Source: an uncultured Bdellovibrionales bacterium | GTDB lineage: Bacteria > Bdellovibrionota > Bdellovibrionia > Bdellovibrionales > Bdellovibrionaceae | Direction of reading: 5' to 3' | NCBI GenBank assembly: GCA_903926205.1 | Contig: CAIYID010000001.1 | Coordinates: forward strand, 1-64,000 | Length of the DNA stretch: 64,000 nt | Shown here: in pieces, positions 1 through 8,557 of the stretch | Position numbering within the stretch: position 1 is the stretch's first letter | Layout of the letters: each line of letters begins with the position of its first letter | Program-made: the position numbers and the translations under genes | The notes under the pieces: generated by a model | Told to the model about the DNA's origin: nothing | Database searches by the model: none | The model's input: the letters and a program-made list of their open reading frames with translations, nothing else

Positions 1-2
1 GT

Positions 3-92
3 AAACTGCGACGACTTCGTGGCGGAAAGGAGCAGATGAAAATATTTATCAATACATTGAACGGATTTGACTCTGAACAAAAGGCGGCCTAA
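3..92 (+). CDS. 3' end of an unidentified gene (partial)
   Basis: An open frame enters from the left edge and ends at TAA 90-92, giving the last 29 codons of a possible protein with a basic start (KLRRLRGGKEQ). No family can be recognised from so little. It could also be non-coding debris next to the damaged kinase that follows. It is not in the frame of that kinase. Confidence 0.3.
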   Translation, partial: KLRRLRGGKEQMKIFINTLNGFDSEQKAA

Positions 93-180
93 ACAACAAT
101 TGAGCCCGGCCGAACTCTAACGGCAATCGGGACAAGTCCTGCAGACGGAACTAAAAAGCATAAAAAAATTATTTCCTGAT

Positions 181-2229
181 TTGCATAATATTTACTTGGC
201 TGATCAAAACGCCACCGCTTACGCTTTTTACCCGGAAGTCAATGAGAAGGGTGAATCCACGATCGGTCTAAATTTTTCAGACCGAAATTATTTTAAACGA
301 TTGCAGGCAAAAGAAGAAAAAGTGATTTCGGAAGTTTTTAACGGACGAGGGGGAGTTTTTTCTCCAATATTTACCATCAGTGTTCCGATGACCAACGGAA
401 AAAAATTTAAGGGTTATGCTTTAGCCGCAGTGAATCTTGAAAAATTCGCCGAGCAACTTAAACCTCCCTTTGAGGATGAAGAAGTTTACTTCACGATTCT
501 TGATCAAAATGAAAATGTGATTGTGACAAATTTTCCAGAAAGAAAGCGCTTAACTAAATTTGATTTTTCTGACAATAAAAAATCCTACGAACCAGTAATA
601 GGTGAGGAACTTCGGACTCCTCCCGCTGTTGGGATGGTGGCGCTTATTTCGGATTGGAACCGGTCTTTTTATTTTCGCGAAAGTCGATTGAAAGACTCTC
701 CATGGAAACTTGTATTGGAAATCCCTGCTCAAAATGTGCAGAAATCATTATTTGCTAAGATTCGAATCATTATGTTTATTAGTTTATTTTTTATTTATCT
801 TAGTATTCTTATTTCAGAAATATTAAGTCGACGAATTTTAGTTAATTTTCAAAAATTAACCAGTCTAGCTAAACAGGCGCCTTTTCACCAAGGATTAATA
901 GCTTGGCCGGATTCACAGGTGGAAGAATTGGCGACCTTGACCGAGAGCTTGAAAATCTTTAAAGAAAAAAATGATCAACAACTTCTAGCTTTAAATGATC
1001 TCAATCGAGATTTAGAAGGTAAAGTTGAACTTCGCACTAAGGAACTCAGCGAGAGTGAAGCGCGGTTTCGCTTGTTTTTTGAGGGAAATAGAGCGCCGAT
1101 GTATTTGGTGGAGACCTTGACCGGGCAGATAGTAGAGGCCAATGCCGCGGCTCGCGAATTTTACGGCTGGTCCGAGGATCAGGTAAAAACGGTGAACGTC
1201 ACGAGTGTAAATATTCTGCCCGCTGAAGAAGTTTTGAAACAGATAAAAATTGTGGCAGAGTCGGGTCATCGCGTGTTTATATTTAAACACCGCACGACAA
1301 ATGGAGTTATTCGTGATGTGGAACTCTATGTTTCAGTGTTTGAGTTGAGTGGGAAAAAAGTCAATTTTGTTATTGTTCATGATATTTCGAGTCGGGTTGC
1401 TAATGAAAAATTGATTGGGGCCCAAAGGCTCGAGTTGGTGAACTCAGCTCGTATGGCAAGTCTTGGTGAAATGGCGATTGGACTAGCTCATGAAATCAAT
1501 AATCCGTTGACGATTATATCGGGACACAATGAACGAATTAAGCACCAAATTGCAGTGCCCGAGATCAATCGAGCCATCTTGAAGCAGGCGACAGAGAGGA
1601 TCTCTAGCGGAGTGGATCGTGCGGCTAAAATTATCAAAGGATTAAGGGCCTTTGGCGATAAAAAACAAGATGAGACCTTCGTTCTGATCAAGGTATCCAC
1701 GGTAATAGATGATGCTCTTCTTTTGTACGCCGAATTATTAAAGAAAAACGGTATTAAGTTAGAGGTTTATTGTGACTCAGTTTTAAAGGTGAAGGGAATC
1801 TCCTCACAACTTTCACAGGTGATTCTGAATTTGATTTACAATTCTGCAGAAGCTCTGGATTCGCAAGAAGAAAAGCTGAGAAAAGAAAAAATAGCAGAGA
1901 CACAGCTAGAAAAGCAAAAATCAGAAAAACTAACTGAAAATCAGCTCGTGCCGCCGCAATTTGAAAACCAACCGGAGAAATGGATCGAAATCAAAGCGTC
2001 GAAAGAGGCCGACAAGATTTTTATCTCTGTCACAGATAGTGGCTTTGGTATCCCGGCGGAGATCGCTGGAAAAATAATGGACCCATTTTTTACAACAAAA
2101 GAGGTTGGTCGCGGAGCGGGTTTGGGTTTGAGTGTAGCCAGTGGAATAATGGCCAAGCATAACGGACAGCTTCGTTATGATTCAAATTCAAAACACACGA
2201 GATTTATCATGGAATTACCTGCTTTGTAG
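181..2229 (+). CDS. PAS sensor histidine kinase, probably 5'-truncated
   Basis: Sensor histidine kinase of two-component signalling, 682 aa from a TTG codon. Seen in order: the remainder of an extracellular dCache-like sensor (NIYLADQNATAYAFYP, then the GLNFSDRNYF segment), a transmembrane helix near residues 195-217, a HAMP/coiled-coil linker to about 285, a PAS domain (about 290-410), the H-box GLAHEINNPL with phospho-acceptor His near 437, and an ATPase domain with N-box, DSGFGIP and GAGLGLS motifs. A Lys/Glu-rich insert of about 40 residues sits inside the ATPase domain near residues 560-600. Cache-like coding extends upstream of the TTG only to the in-frame stop TAA 118-120, and no ribosome site is visible, so the first membrane helix and the start of the sensor are missing. 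It may be a decaying gene or a short cytoplasmic-start form. Family call is sure; intactness is not. Confidence 0.85.
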   Translation: MHNIYLADQNATAYAFYPEVNEKGESTIGLNFSDRNYFKRLQAKEEKVISEVFNGRGGVFSPIFTISVPMTNGKKFKGYALAAVNLEKFAEQLKPPFEDEEVYFTILDQNENVIVTNFPERKRLTKFDFSDNKKSYEPVIGEELRTPPAVGMVALISDWNRSFYFRESRLKDSPWKLVLEIPAQNVQKSLFAKIRIIMFISLFFIYLSILISEILSRRILVNFQKLTSLAKQAPFHQGLIAWPDSQVEELATLTESLKIFKEKNDQQLLALNDLNRDLEGKVELRTKELSESEARFRLFFEGNRAPMYLVETLTGQIVEANAAAREFYGWSEDQVKTVNVTSVNILPAEEVLKQIKIVAESGHRVFIFKHRTTNGVIRDVELYVSVFELSGKKVNFVIVHDISSRVANEKLIGAQRLELVNSARMASLGEMAIGLAHEINNPLTIISGHNERIKHQIAVPEINRAILKQATERISSGVDRAAKIIKGLRAFGDKKQDETFVLIKVSTVIDDALLLYAELLKKNGIKLEVYCDSVLKVKGISSQLSQVILNLIYNSAEALDSQEEKLRKEKIAETQLEKQKSEKLTENQLVPPQFENQPEKWIEIKASKEADKIFISVTDSGFGIPAEIAGKIMDPFFTTKEVGRGAGLGLSVASGIMAKHNGQLRYDSNSKHTRFIMELPAL

Positions 2230-2233
2230 ACGC

Positions 2234-3040
2234 TCAAAAAGCGCTTAATTTTTTCTTGTTTATCCCTGCATCAAGAATTTTCCAAGCCAAGTCCGGTGCA
2301 ATGGCTTCCGTATCAAAAATTCCTAGTCGAGTAAGAATTGATTTTGTAGCCGTCGGATGAAGCCCCGAGATAATCACTAAACCTTTGCCGGACCAAATTT
2401 GAGAGATCGCCGGAGTCCCGTCAGAATATTTTGCAATGACTCCTCCCGGAACGTCCGGAGTAATAGGTCCCCCATACCAAAGTTGATTTCGTTTTGTACC
2501 ATCAGGAAAAAAAGCAGTTGTTAATGCAAATCCAAAGCCTTGATTGTAAAGAAAATTGGTTTGTTGAATGGGGCCATCGACAAAACCTATTCCGTAAGAA
2601 ACGTCTTTGCCAGGAGGAGGTGCTGGTGCAACAGCGAGCCAAGCTCCGGCGCAAAAGCCCAAGTAATCCAAGCCCTCAATCTGCACGGCTTCCCGCAGCC
2701 GCGCGTGAGTGTGCGGGCTTAAATGTTTGGTGACGGTCTCTGCATCTCCACCGGGAATAACCAAAAGTCGATATTTGATCAAATCATTCAGAGGCATCCG
2801 GTCTAACTCTGGCGCTTTGACCTCATTATAAGTAGCACCATTCGAATAAAGAGTTTCTTTCAGAGAATTAATTTCCGGTCGCCATGAACCTATTCCGCCA
2901 TAGATTAGAACATCAGTGCGATCGACACCTGGGTTAATCGACGGAGCCGAATTCGCAGAGGAGTTAGTAGACCGCAAATTACATGAAGTGAGAGTCGTCG
3001 CAAAAATAAAACTTAAAATTAATTTTTGTCGTGCAAACAT
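2234..3040 (-). CDS. Lipoprotein with BPL_N (DJ-1/amidotransferase-like) domain
   Basis: Predicted lipoprotein of 268 aa, last gene of the minus-strand operon that starts at 7770. ATG at 3040 gives a compact lipoprotein signal ending TTLTSC (Cys20). The upstream TTG at 3058 would add six charged residues and is less likely. The mature part matches the BPL_N family, a class-I glutamine-amidotransferase/DJ-1-like fold: a glycine-rich strand (DVLIYGGIGSW), IPGGDAETV, and a nucleophile elbow GFCAGAWLA with the expected Cys. The substrate is unknown; the fold is used for amide hydrolysis or cofactor-like chemistry. It lies 30 bp after the outer-membrane protein gene. It meets the kinase gene tail-to-tail with only 4 bp between the stops. 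Confidence 0.75.
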   Translation of the reverse strand: MFARQKLILSFIFATTLTSCNLRSTNSSANSAPSINPGVDRTDVLIYGGIGSWRPEINSLKETLYSNGATYNEVKAPELDRMPLNDLIKYRLLVIPGGDAETVTKHLSPHTHARLREAVQIEGLDYLGFCAGAWLAVAPAPPPGKDVSYGIGFVDGPIQQTNFLYNQGFGFALTTAFFPDGTKRNQLWYGGPITPDVPGGVIAKYSDGTPAISQIWSGKGLVIISGLHPTATKSILTRLGIFDTEAIAPDLAWKILDAGINKKKLSAF

Positions 3041-3070
3041 ATCTTCATTCTTTTTCAAAATTTCTTTATT

Positions 3071-3919
3071 TCAAAATTCCTTTAAAAGGGAAATTTCCGT
3101 CCAAAAATCGTTTGTCGGGTTCACCGTTGGTTCATATGACCATTGTTGATTAACACTGGCAACAAGGCTGGCTCCGCTCGTTTTAACTTCTGCGAGGAGT
3201 GACGCGGTCGAGTGACTCAAGCCCGGTCTAACGCCGAAGGCCCCATCGTTATAGTTGAGACTTGCTGAAGTACCGGCATAGGCTTCACTAAAAAAGGAAA
3301 AAATTCGGGGAATCCAATGAGTGTATTTTAGTAAAAATTCGTGGTGGGTACCCCCTTGATAGAGATCACGACGATCCTGCGCCCAGTAGATCCAATAGTA
3401 GATATTATAGGATGGAATCAGAACTGATTCTGACAATGGCAATAGATTGAACATCGATATGCCAGCGTGAACTTTACTGCCATGTCTATGGACATCAGAA
3501 ATCGTATCGCCAAAATTGTCTTTATAAGGAAGTGAGTTGGGATAAAACCAATAGTCATAAAAACTATGGAATTCAAAAGCATAACGAGAGTTATTTAAAA
3601 AATTTTGATGATAGAGTACAAATAAATCATGTTCGTCATTTTCTTTTTTATCTCGATTGATGGGTAGTGCTGACCAGTACATGAAGGAAAATCTTTTTGA
3701 AGGTGTATCAATTTTTAGTGATAACTCCATCACTGGAGCGCCTCCGCCTAATTTAAAGCCATCCATCATGTACTCTGAAGCATAGGTCACGTTGGCCGTG
3801 CTGGAGTAAGAAGAGTTAGAAGTTGGAGGTATGGCGAGTGATTTTTTGGAATTCTCAGTGGCGCTGTATCCTTCGAAACTAAGAAATAGAGCGGTTGAGA
3901 AAATAAGTAGATGCTTCAT
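3071..3919 (-). CDS. Outer-membrane protein, porin-like
   Basis: Secreted protein of 282 aa. ATG at 3919 overlaps the TGA of the upstream transporter gene (ATGA), which fixes the start; a longer frame upstream is an overlap artefact. A signal peptide (MKHLLIFSTALFLSFEGYSA) is followed by alternating aromatic/polar strands typical of a beta-barrel (TANVTYASEYMMDG, FSFMYWSALPI, YAFEFHSFYDYWFYP), and the protein ends in Phe. The opening TYASEYM..GFKLGG resembles barrel proteins of the TorF-like putative porin group. I infer that it forms the outer-membrane passage for whatever the neighbouring inner-membrane channel carries. The assignment as a barrel is good; specificity cannot be read. Confidence 0.65.
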   Translation of the reverse strand: MKHLLIFSTALFLSFEGYSATENSKKSLAIPPTSNSSYSSTANVTYASEYMMDGFKLGGGAPVMELSLKIDTPSKRFSFMYWSALPINRDKKENDEHDLFVLYHQNFLNNSRYAFEFHSFYDYWFYPNSLPYKDNFGDTISDVHRHGSKVHAGISMFNLLPLSESVLIPSYNIYYWIYWAQDRRDLYQGGTHHEFLLKYTHWIPRIFSFFSEAYAGTSASLNYNDGAFGVRPGLSHSTASLLAEVKTSGASLVASVNQQWSYEPTVNPTNDFWTEISLLKEF

Positions 3920-4836
3920 TGGGCCCAACTCACATTCAATCGTGGAACGCGGCTCAAGAGCGCAACCCAAATAGTCATGACATAGGGAATGCTCAACATC
4001 GGTAAGTTTAAATTTTTTAGCATTTGATCGGCGGCCAGAGTTAAGAATAGAGAAAGTAGACAAAATAAGAAAATTGTTTTGTAATTGAATTTTTCAGGCC
4101 AGGAAGCAAGTCCTAGTCCCACGAGTCCTGCACTGTAACAATATTGACTCAAGTCACTGTTGATTGGAAGATTCACCGAGAGGAAAAAAACGGCCAGCGT
4201 TGCTAAGGCTGTGCCCAGCAAGAAAAAAATACCCATTCGCGGGCTAAACAAGGAAATAAGAATCAAAAGTCCAAATCCATAAGCAGGATCGGGCAAGAAA
4301 AAAAGTAGCCCCATGCTTGTAAAAATGGACAAAATAATACGAAAAACCGTGTTGAGTTGATAAGAGTCATCAAGAAAAAAGATGGAGTTTTTTAAAAACT
4401 CGGTGTGGTTCTGAAATTCAAAAGAGAAGGCTTTGGCGCTAAGAAAAAAAACCCAAACCACAAAAATATAAGAAATAATATAAGGGCTTAATTTCCAATG
4501 CTGCAAAATCTCAAAAGCCGCTTTGGTGGCCAGTGGCACGGCAAAAGCTCCAATCGCCAAGCAAAGATAAAATTGTGTGGACTCCTTAAAAAGGCTGGCC
4601 ATGGCGATGCCGAAAAAGAAGCCATTGATTGAGAGTAAACCACCATCTTTTAAAATTTTTGGCGTTCGATTAATTTTTTCATACCAATAGCCAATAAGAG
4701 CGGCGAAAAGACCGCACCCAAAAAGATGAGGACTAAAAATAATTGAAAGCGTAAGAAAGGCGATGCCGAAATAAATATTTCTGAAAAATAGAACTTGGCT
4801 CATTTCTTCAAAAAAAGTTGTAAAATTTTGTTTCAT
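3916..4836 (-). CDS. Urea-transporter-family (UT) membrane channel
   Basis: Hydrophobic protein of 306 aa with about 8-10 membrane segments. The pattern fits the UT family (urea channels): the early motif LLSINGFFFGIAMASLF corresponds to the family's NG..G..L signature, and the second half has the related SIPYVMTIWVALL segment. The UT fold is a two-repeat channel for urea or small amides. ATG at 4836 forms an ATGA overlap with the preceding stop, which favours it over ATG 4848 or TTG 4857. The stop overlaps the next gene the same way, so three genes are translationally coupled. No urease genes are in view, so the solute may be a urea-like or amide product of the flanking enzymes and not urea itself. 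Confidence 0.75.
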   Translation of the reverse strand: MKQNFTTFFEEMSQVLFFRNIYFGIAFLTLSIIFSPHLFGCGLFAALIGYWYEKINRTPKILKDGGLLSINGFFFGIAMASLFKESTQFYLCLAIGAFAVPLATKAAFEILQHWKLSPYIISYIFVVWVFFLSAKAFSFEFQNHTEFLKNSIFFLDDSYQLNTVFRIILSIFTSMGLLFFLPDPAYGFGLLILISLFSPRMGIFFLLGTALATLAVFFLSVNLPINSDLSQYCYSAGLVGLGLASWPEKFNYKTIFLFCLLSLFLTLAADQMLKNLNLPMLSIPYVMTIWVALLSRVPRLNVSWAQ

Positions 4837-5492
4837 AAGTCCACCCATTCTCCACAACTTAAAAATTTATCGCCCCATCTGAGTAAACGCGGGCATTCCG
4901 AGCGAATAGCGAGCAAAGCGCCAAAGCCGATTCGCTCTAAAGGTTCATACCAGCCACCAAAAGTTGAGTCGTACACTTTGGCGGAGCCATCGGGTAATTC
5001 AATAATGCACACTTCATGGTAAACAACTTGGTCACCGATCCAGTGGAAAACATCGCCTGATCGACGACCTTCTTTGCGAGGCATTTTTGTTCTCCAAAGG
5101 TCTTTCCAATGATTCGTGCAAGTGTCATTGTAAACCAAAAGACATTGTCCTGAGTGCACTTGATGTCCTTGCGCTTTTAAAATTTCTTGCGCCAACGCCG
5201 CGAAAACTCCGCAGTCGAGGGTCTTTTCTTTCACTAATTGGCACCAAGAAATTGGCCAAATTGAAGGACCCCAGTTAAAGAGCTGAGAAAGCCAAACCGG
5301 TGCCTTCAAATCAAATTGAGAACAAGACCAGCCCTCCATTGAACGAGCATAAGACAAAAACCAAAGTCGCGCATGCTGACAGCATTCTTGATCATGGTGA
5401 ATGATTGAAGAAGTTGGATGCTCAATCCAACGATTATAAAATTCCTCGGAATCGAGAAGCTCTCGAATTAAATTATCCGCGACCGAAATCAT
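4833..5492 (-). CDS. Transglutaminase-like cysteine protein
   Basis: Soluble 219-aa protein, no signal peptide. Candidate catalytic residues in the order used by transglutaminase-like/papain-fold enzymes are Cys in KTLDCGVFAAL, His in VVYHEVCII and Asp in KVYDSTFGGW. The region between is Trp- and Cys-rich. Such enzymes hydrolyse or exchange amide bonds. Its start overlaps the end of the ATP-grasp/decarboxylase gene by 20 bp, and its stop overlaps the urea-transporter-like gene by 4 bp. I infer that it processes an amide made by the upstream ligase. The exact family is not recognised, and the triad assignment is by eye. Confidence 0.6.
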   Translation of the reverse strand: MISVADNLIRELLDSEEFYNRWIEHPTSSIIHHDQECCQHARLWFLSYARSMEGWSCSQFDLKAPVWLSQLFNWGPSIWPISWCQLVKEKTLDCGVFAALAQEILKAQGHQVHSGQCLLVYNDTCTNHWKDLWRTKMPRKEGRRSGDVFHWIGDQVVYHEVCIIELPDGSAKVYDSTFGGWYEPLERIGFGALLAIRSECPRLLRWGDKFLSCGEWVDL

Positions 5493-7770
5493 AACTCATA
5501 CTCCTTTCATAGGCGCCCGCATCACCAAAAATAATGAGGTCGCCTATTTTAATGTTGTCTGGAAGTTTAATTCCTGTATTGAGAATATCGCTTTCCATAC
5601 AAATTCTTCCTAGGACTTTTGTTTTTCCTTTTTCCACAATCTGACAAGCATCCGCAGAATCGCTGAACTCGCTAGGTTTATAAAAAATTCGATGAGCGTA
5701 GGATTGGATGAGTGGAAGCTCGGCCACGCAGGCATCAACCACCACTTCAGAAACTTCTTTGGCTTTTGGTGATTTTCTCACACTCAAAACTCTTGAAACC
5801 AGAATTTCTCCCTCTTGAGTCAATGAACGTCCAGGTTCGAAATAGATAGCCTCCACTTTTGGTAAAGCTGAATGTACACTTCTTTGAATCCACTCAAAAT
5901 TAAGTCCCTCTAAATCAGAAGGAAAAAAACCGCCACCAAAATCTAAGCGCTGAACTGGAACATGGGTGAGATTTTCTACGACTTCGCACCAAGTGAGAAT
6001 CGATTGAAAGGCTTCTTTCCAGCGTTTAACACCGATGATCCAACTCGGCATATGAAAATGAAACCCAAGAATCGCTTGACCCTTTAATTTTTTTATTCCA
6101 GCAATGATGCGTTCGAAATTTTCATACTCATCAACTGGAATTCCAAAGCGCGACGGCAGTTTTGGAAGACGAATTCTCATGCCGATGCAGCCGGAAATGC
6201 TGGGAATCTCAAGCACTCGATCGAACTCTTCAAAGGAATCACAGAACAGCATATGCAAGCCCATCACTGGCGGAGTCGTGAGAGGCCAAAATTTCCCAGG
6301 TCCATTGAGGATGATTTCATTCGATGGAGTACCAGCCCTAAGAGCACGATGCACTTCCATTTGACTGATGCATTCGGTGTAAAATCCGGACTTTCTGGCT
6401 TTGGCGAGATGCATATCGGTTGGGCAGGTTTTAACGCTGTAACCAATGCGAATTTCGGGAGATCTTTTTTTTGATTGTTGTACGCTATCGATCAAGGATT
6501 GAAAACGTGACATCGTCCAATTTTCAAGATGAATTCGTGAAGGAGTTTCACCCGAAAAATCCGAAGTCACGGAATTCACTTCGTCAGAATATAATTGAGG
6601 CACCGATTCTGGAATTCTAATGGGAGTGGGTTCGAATTCTTCATCTTCAGAATCAAAGCCGCGAAAATCCATGGTGTCTCTCAAGGGGGGTATAAAGGAG
6701 GATTGACTCGGTCCAGACTTTCCCTTTTGTCCATCAACTGGCCAAGGTGTCAGACTTGGATCTGGAGGCAAAGGAATTCCAACAGTTTCTTTCGCCGCGA
6801 TCTCTTGAACCACTCGAGTGAAAAAGGGATAATGACTTTGTGATTCAAGAAGAGGAAGGTCCCAGGCTTTTGAAACAATTCTTCCAGGTAAATTATTTCC
6901 AATCAAAGCAGAACCATAAATCCAAGCAGGAAAACGTGGATTGCATTCGATCACCCATTTTTTTCCATCAGGATCGCGAGTGTATTCGATTTCGCCACCA
7001 CCGCACCATTCGAGTTTACGAATGGTGGTTTTCAAGCCTTGAAAAAGTTCAGAAGTGACGGGAGTGACCCGACCAGCCCAGGTTTTTCCTTCCGGCGTGA
7101 TCAATCTTTTTTCCATATGAACTGCCGAAATGAGTTCACCTTGATGAGCGGCAAAGCAGATGGACTCTTCATTACCGATCATATTTTTTTGCACAAAAAG
7201 CTGAGTGGTCTTCCAGTCTTTTTGCATTTTATCACGAGCCTGTTGAAAAACTTCCCAAGAGGTCACACGTTTGGCATCATGGTAAGGGCCTTTGATCCAA
7301 CACTGCCAAGCATTCTGGCGAAGAAAAGAATGCACTTCATTATCAGATAAATAAGCAGAGATATTCTCTGGCACTTCAAAACCCAGATGAGTGAAGGCTT
7401 CAACATGAGGTTTCGAAGTTCGCTTCAACGCCGAACCACTCGGGCATATTAAATTAGGATGAGTTCCAAAATTTTGTGCCAACCAATAAACTTCAACATC
7501 CAGCGCAGAAATCCAAAGATTTCCTTCATCTAGAATAGCATGTATTTGCGAGATATGTCGCTTTCGATCAATTTGCTTCCATTGAGGAAGAAGAAAAGCT
7601 TCATCAACAGATGAGTCATGCAATCCTGAACTCCCTTGCCAATGATCGACACCAACAAGTGTTAAATCAGGAAAGGCTTTGCGAAGGCATCTTGCAATTC
7701 CCACGCCGGCACTTGGGTTTTGCCCTGAATGCATTCCACTGATATAGATTTTCTTTTTCGACATTTTCAT
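5473..7770 (-). CDS. ATP-grasp ligase / PLP fold-III decarboxylase fusion
   Basis: Bifunctional-looking enzyme of 765 aa, first gene of the operon, with a near-perfect ribosome site (AGGAGG four bases before ATG). Residues about 1-330 form an ATP-grasp domain; the metal/ATP site motif EIEYTRDPDG..WVIECNPRFP is clear. After a Pro-rich linker, residues about 400-765 match group-IV (fold III) PLP decarboxylases such as diaminopimelate, ornithine or arginine decarboxylase: PLP lysine in GYSVKTCPT, LDFGGGFF, phosphate-binding YFEPGRS, a CMESDIL active-site segment and terminal GAYERSMS. ATP-grasp enzymes join a carboxylate to an amine, so the two halves could ligate an amino acid and decarboxylate a substrate or product. 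Both active sites look complete. The combination with a urea-channel gene is unusual. Substrates are unknown. Confidence 0.85.
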   Translation of the reverse strand: MKMSKKKIYISGMHSGQNPSAGVGIARCLRKAFPDLTLVGVDHWQGSSGLHDSSVDEAFLLPQWKQIDRKRHISQIHAILDEGNLWISALDVEVYWLAQNFGTHPNLICPSGSALKRTSKPHVEAFTHLGFEVPENISAYLSDNEVHSFLRQNAWQCWIKGPYHDAKRVTSWEVFQQARDKMQKDWKTTQLFVQKNMIGNEESICFAAHQGELISAVHMEKRLITPEGKTWAGRVTPVTSELFQGLKTTIRKLEWCGGGEIEYTRDPDGKKWVIECNPRFPAWIYGSALIGNNLPGRIVSKAWDLPLLESQSHYPFFTRVVQEIAAKETVGIPLPPDPSLTPWPVDGQKGKSGPSQSSFIPPLRDTMDFRGFDSEDEEFEPTPIRIPESVPQLYSDEVNSVTSDFSGETPSRIHLENWTMSRFQSLIDSVQQSKKRSPEIRIGYSVKTCPTDMHLAKARKSGFYTECISQMEVHRALRAGTPSNEIILNGPGKFWPLTTPPVMGLHMLFCDSFEEFDRVLEIPSISGCIGMRIRLPKLPSRFGIPVDEYENFERIIAGIKKLKGQAILGFHFHMPSWIIGVKRWKEAFQSILTWCEVVENLTHVPVQRLDFGGGFFPSDLEGLNFEWIQRSVHSALPKVEAIYFEPGRSLTQEGEILVSRVLSVRKSPKAKEVSEVVVDACVAELPLIQSYAHRIFYKPSEFSDSADACQIVEKGKTKVLGRICMESDILNTGIKLPDNIKIGDLIIFGDAGAYERSMSYDFGRG

Positions 7771-7870
7771 TTTTCCTCCTAGGGAGATAAACTTTGTCTC
7801 GCTGAGAAAACTAAGTGAGTTAACTTATTTTTCAAAACATTCAGCAAATTGTGTGCCTGTAGAAAAGCTT

Positions 7871-7896
7871 GTTAAAAGAAGGAGACTCCTTTTAAC
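7871..7896. promoter_or_regulatory. Inverted repeat in the divergent intergenic region
   Basis: Arms GTTAAAAG (7871-7878) and CTTTTAAC (7889-7896) are exact reverse complements, with an extra GGAG/CTCC pairing inside. The element lies between the divergent starts at 7770 (minus) and 7944 (plus), so it may be an operator shared by both directions. A hairpin role in one transcript is the alternative. Confidence 0.4.
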
Positions 7897-7943
7897 AAAT
7901 CGACATTTGACGAACTTGAATCAATTGAACTACAAAGAGTTTA

Positions 7944-8399
7944 ATGGAATTTGAAACAAACTTTTTCCTTAATAAGCCGGCGATTCCGCAAGAGCATCCG
8001 ATGGGCTGTGCGGTGGCTTGTGTTGCGTTTCGATGTGGGCTTTCATATCAAGCGGCACTCGCGTTGTTCTCTTCATCAGAATATGCTTGGACGAGAGGCT
8101 ATTTCTGTAGTGAAATCGTTGAGGCACTTGAATTCGCTGGACTAAAATACACCTACGCAAAATTTAAATCAGTTCGACATGCTGATATATTGATAAGAGT
8201 TGGAACAATTGCTTTTGTCGATCATTGCACCCAGTACCCAGCCGGTCATTTTTTCATAAGAGGTTCAAAGGGTTGGATGAATCCTTGGGTCACATTCCCA
8301 ATGATAACAAATGTCAGAGCTGATTTTCAAAAAGAGCTTCCTGGCAAAGTGAGTTATATTATTTATCAAGCGAGGTCATTTTTTACCCGTCACCATTAG
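7944..8399 (+). CDS. C39-like papain-fold cysteine peptidase, single domain
   Basis: Cytoplasmic-looking 151-aa protein. The N-terminal IPQEHPMGCAVACVAF places Gln16 and Cys22 as the oxyanion-hole Gln and nucleophile of the C39/papain fold. A later AGHFFIRGSKGWMNPW gives the expected His followed by Asn/Asp. C39 domains usually sit on ABC exporters and cut leader peptides at Gly-Gly; here the domain stands alone, with no transporter or precursor peptide visible. The ribosome site is weak. It diverges from the ATP-grasp operon across 173 bp and may belong to the same system. Family call moderate to good; activity and substrate unknown. Confidence 0.65.
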   Translation: MEFETNFFLNKPAIPQEHPMGCAVACVAFRCGLSYQAALALFSSSEYAWTRGYFCSEIVEALEFAGLKYTYAKFKSVRHADILIRVGTIAFVDHCTQYPAGHFFIRGSKGWMNPWVTFPMITNVRADFQKELPGKVSYIIYQARSFFTRHH

Positions 8400-8469
8400 G
8401 ACCAGACCCAAACTTCCCCATGTTTGAAATAGGATGAAGAGCAAAATCTTTGTTTTGACTGGGGAAGAG

Positions 8470-8485
8470 TGGCACATCATTTGCT
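8470..8485 (+). promoter_or_regulatory. Sigma-54 (-24/-12) promoter
   Basis: TGGCAC at 8470-8475, five bases, then TTGCT at 8481-8485: an exact match to the TGGCAC-N5-TTGCW consensus with correct GG/GC spacing. Transcription should start near 8496, about 60 bases before the GTG of the secreted-protein gene at 8558. It implies control by an enhancer-binding protein. Confidence 0.75.
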
Positions 8486-8557
8486 CATCCGGCTGAGAGT
8501 ATTCGAAGAAATAAATTTTCATTTAACTATGATCACATTTTGATCGGGAGAGATATT

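Noticed and set aside
3920-4063. N-terminal extension of the outer-membrane protein gene
   Set aside because: It overlaps the urea-transporter-like gene by 48 codons and would hide the signal peptide; the ATGA overlap at 3919 gives a clean start.
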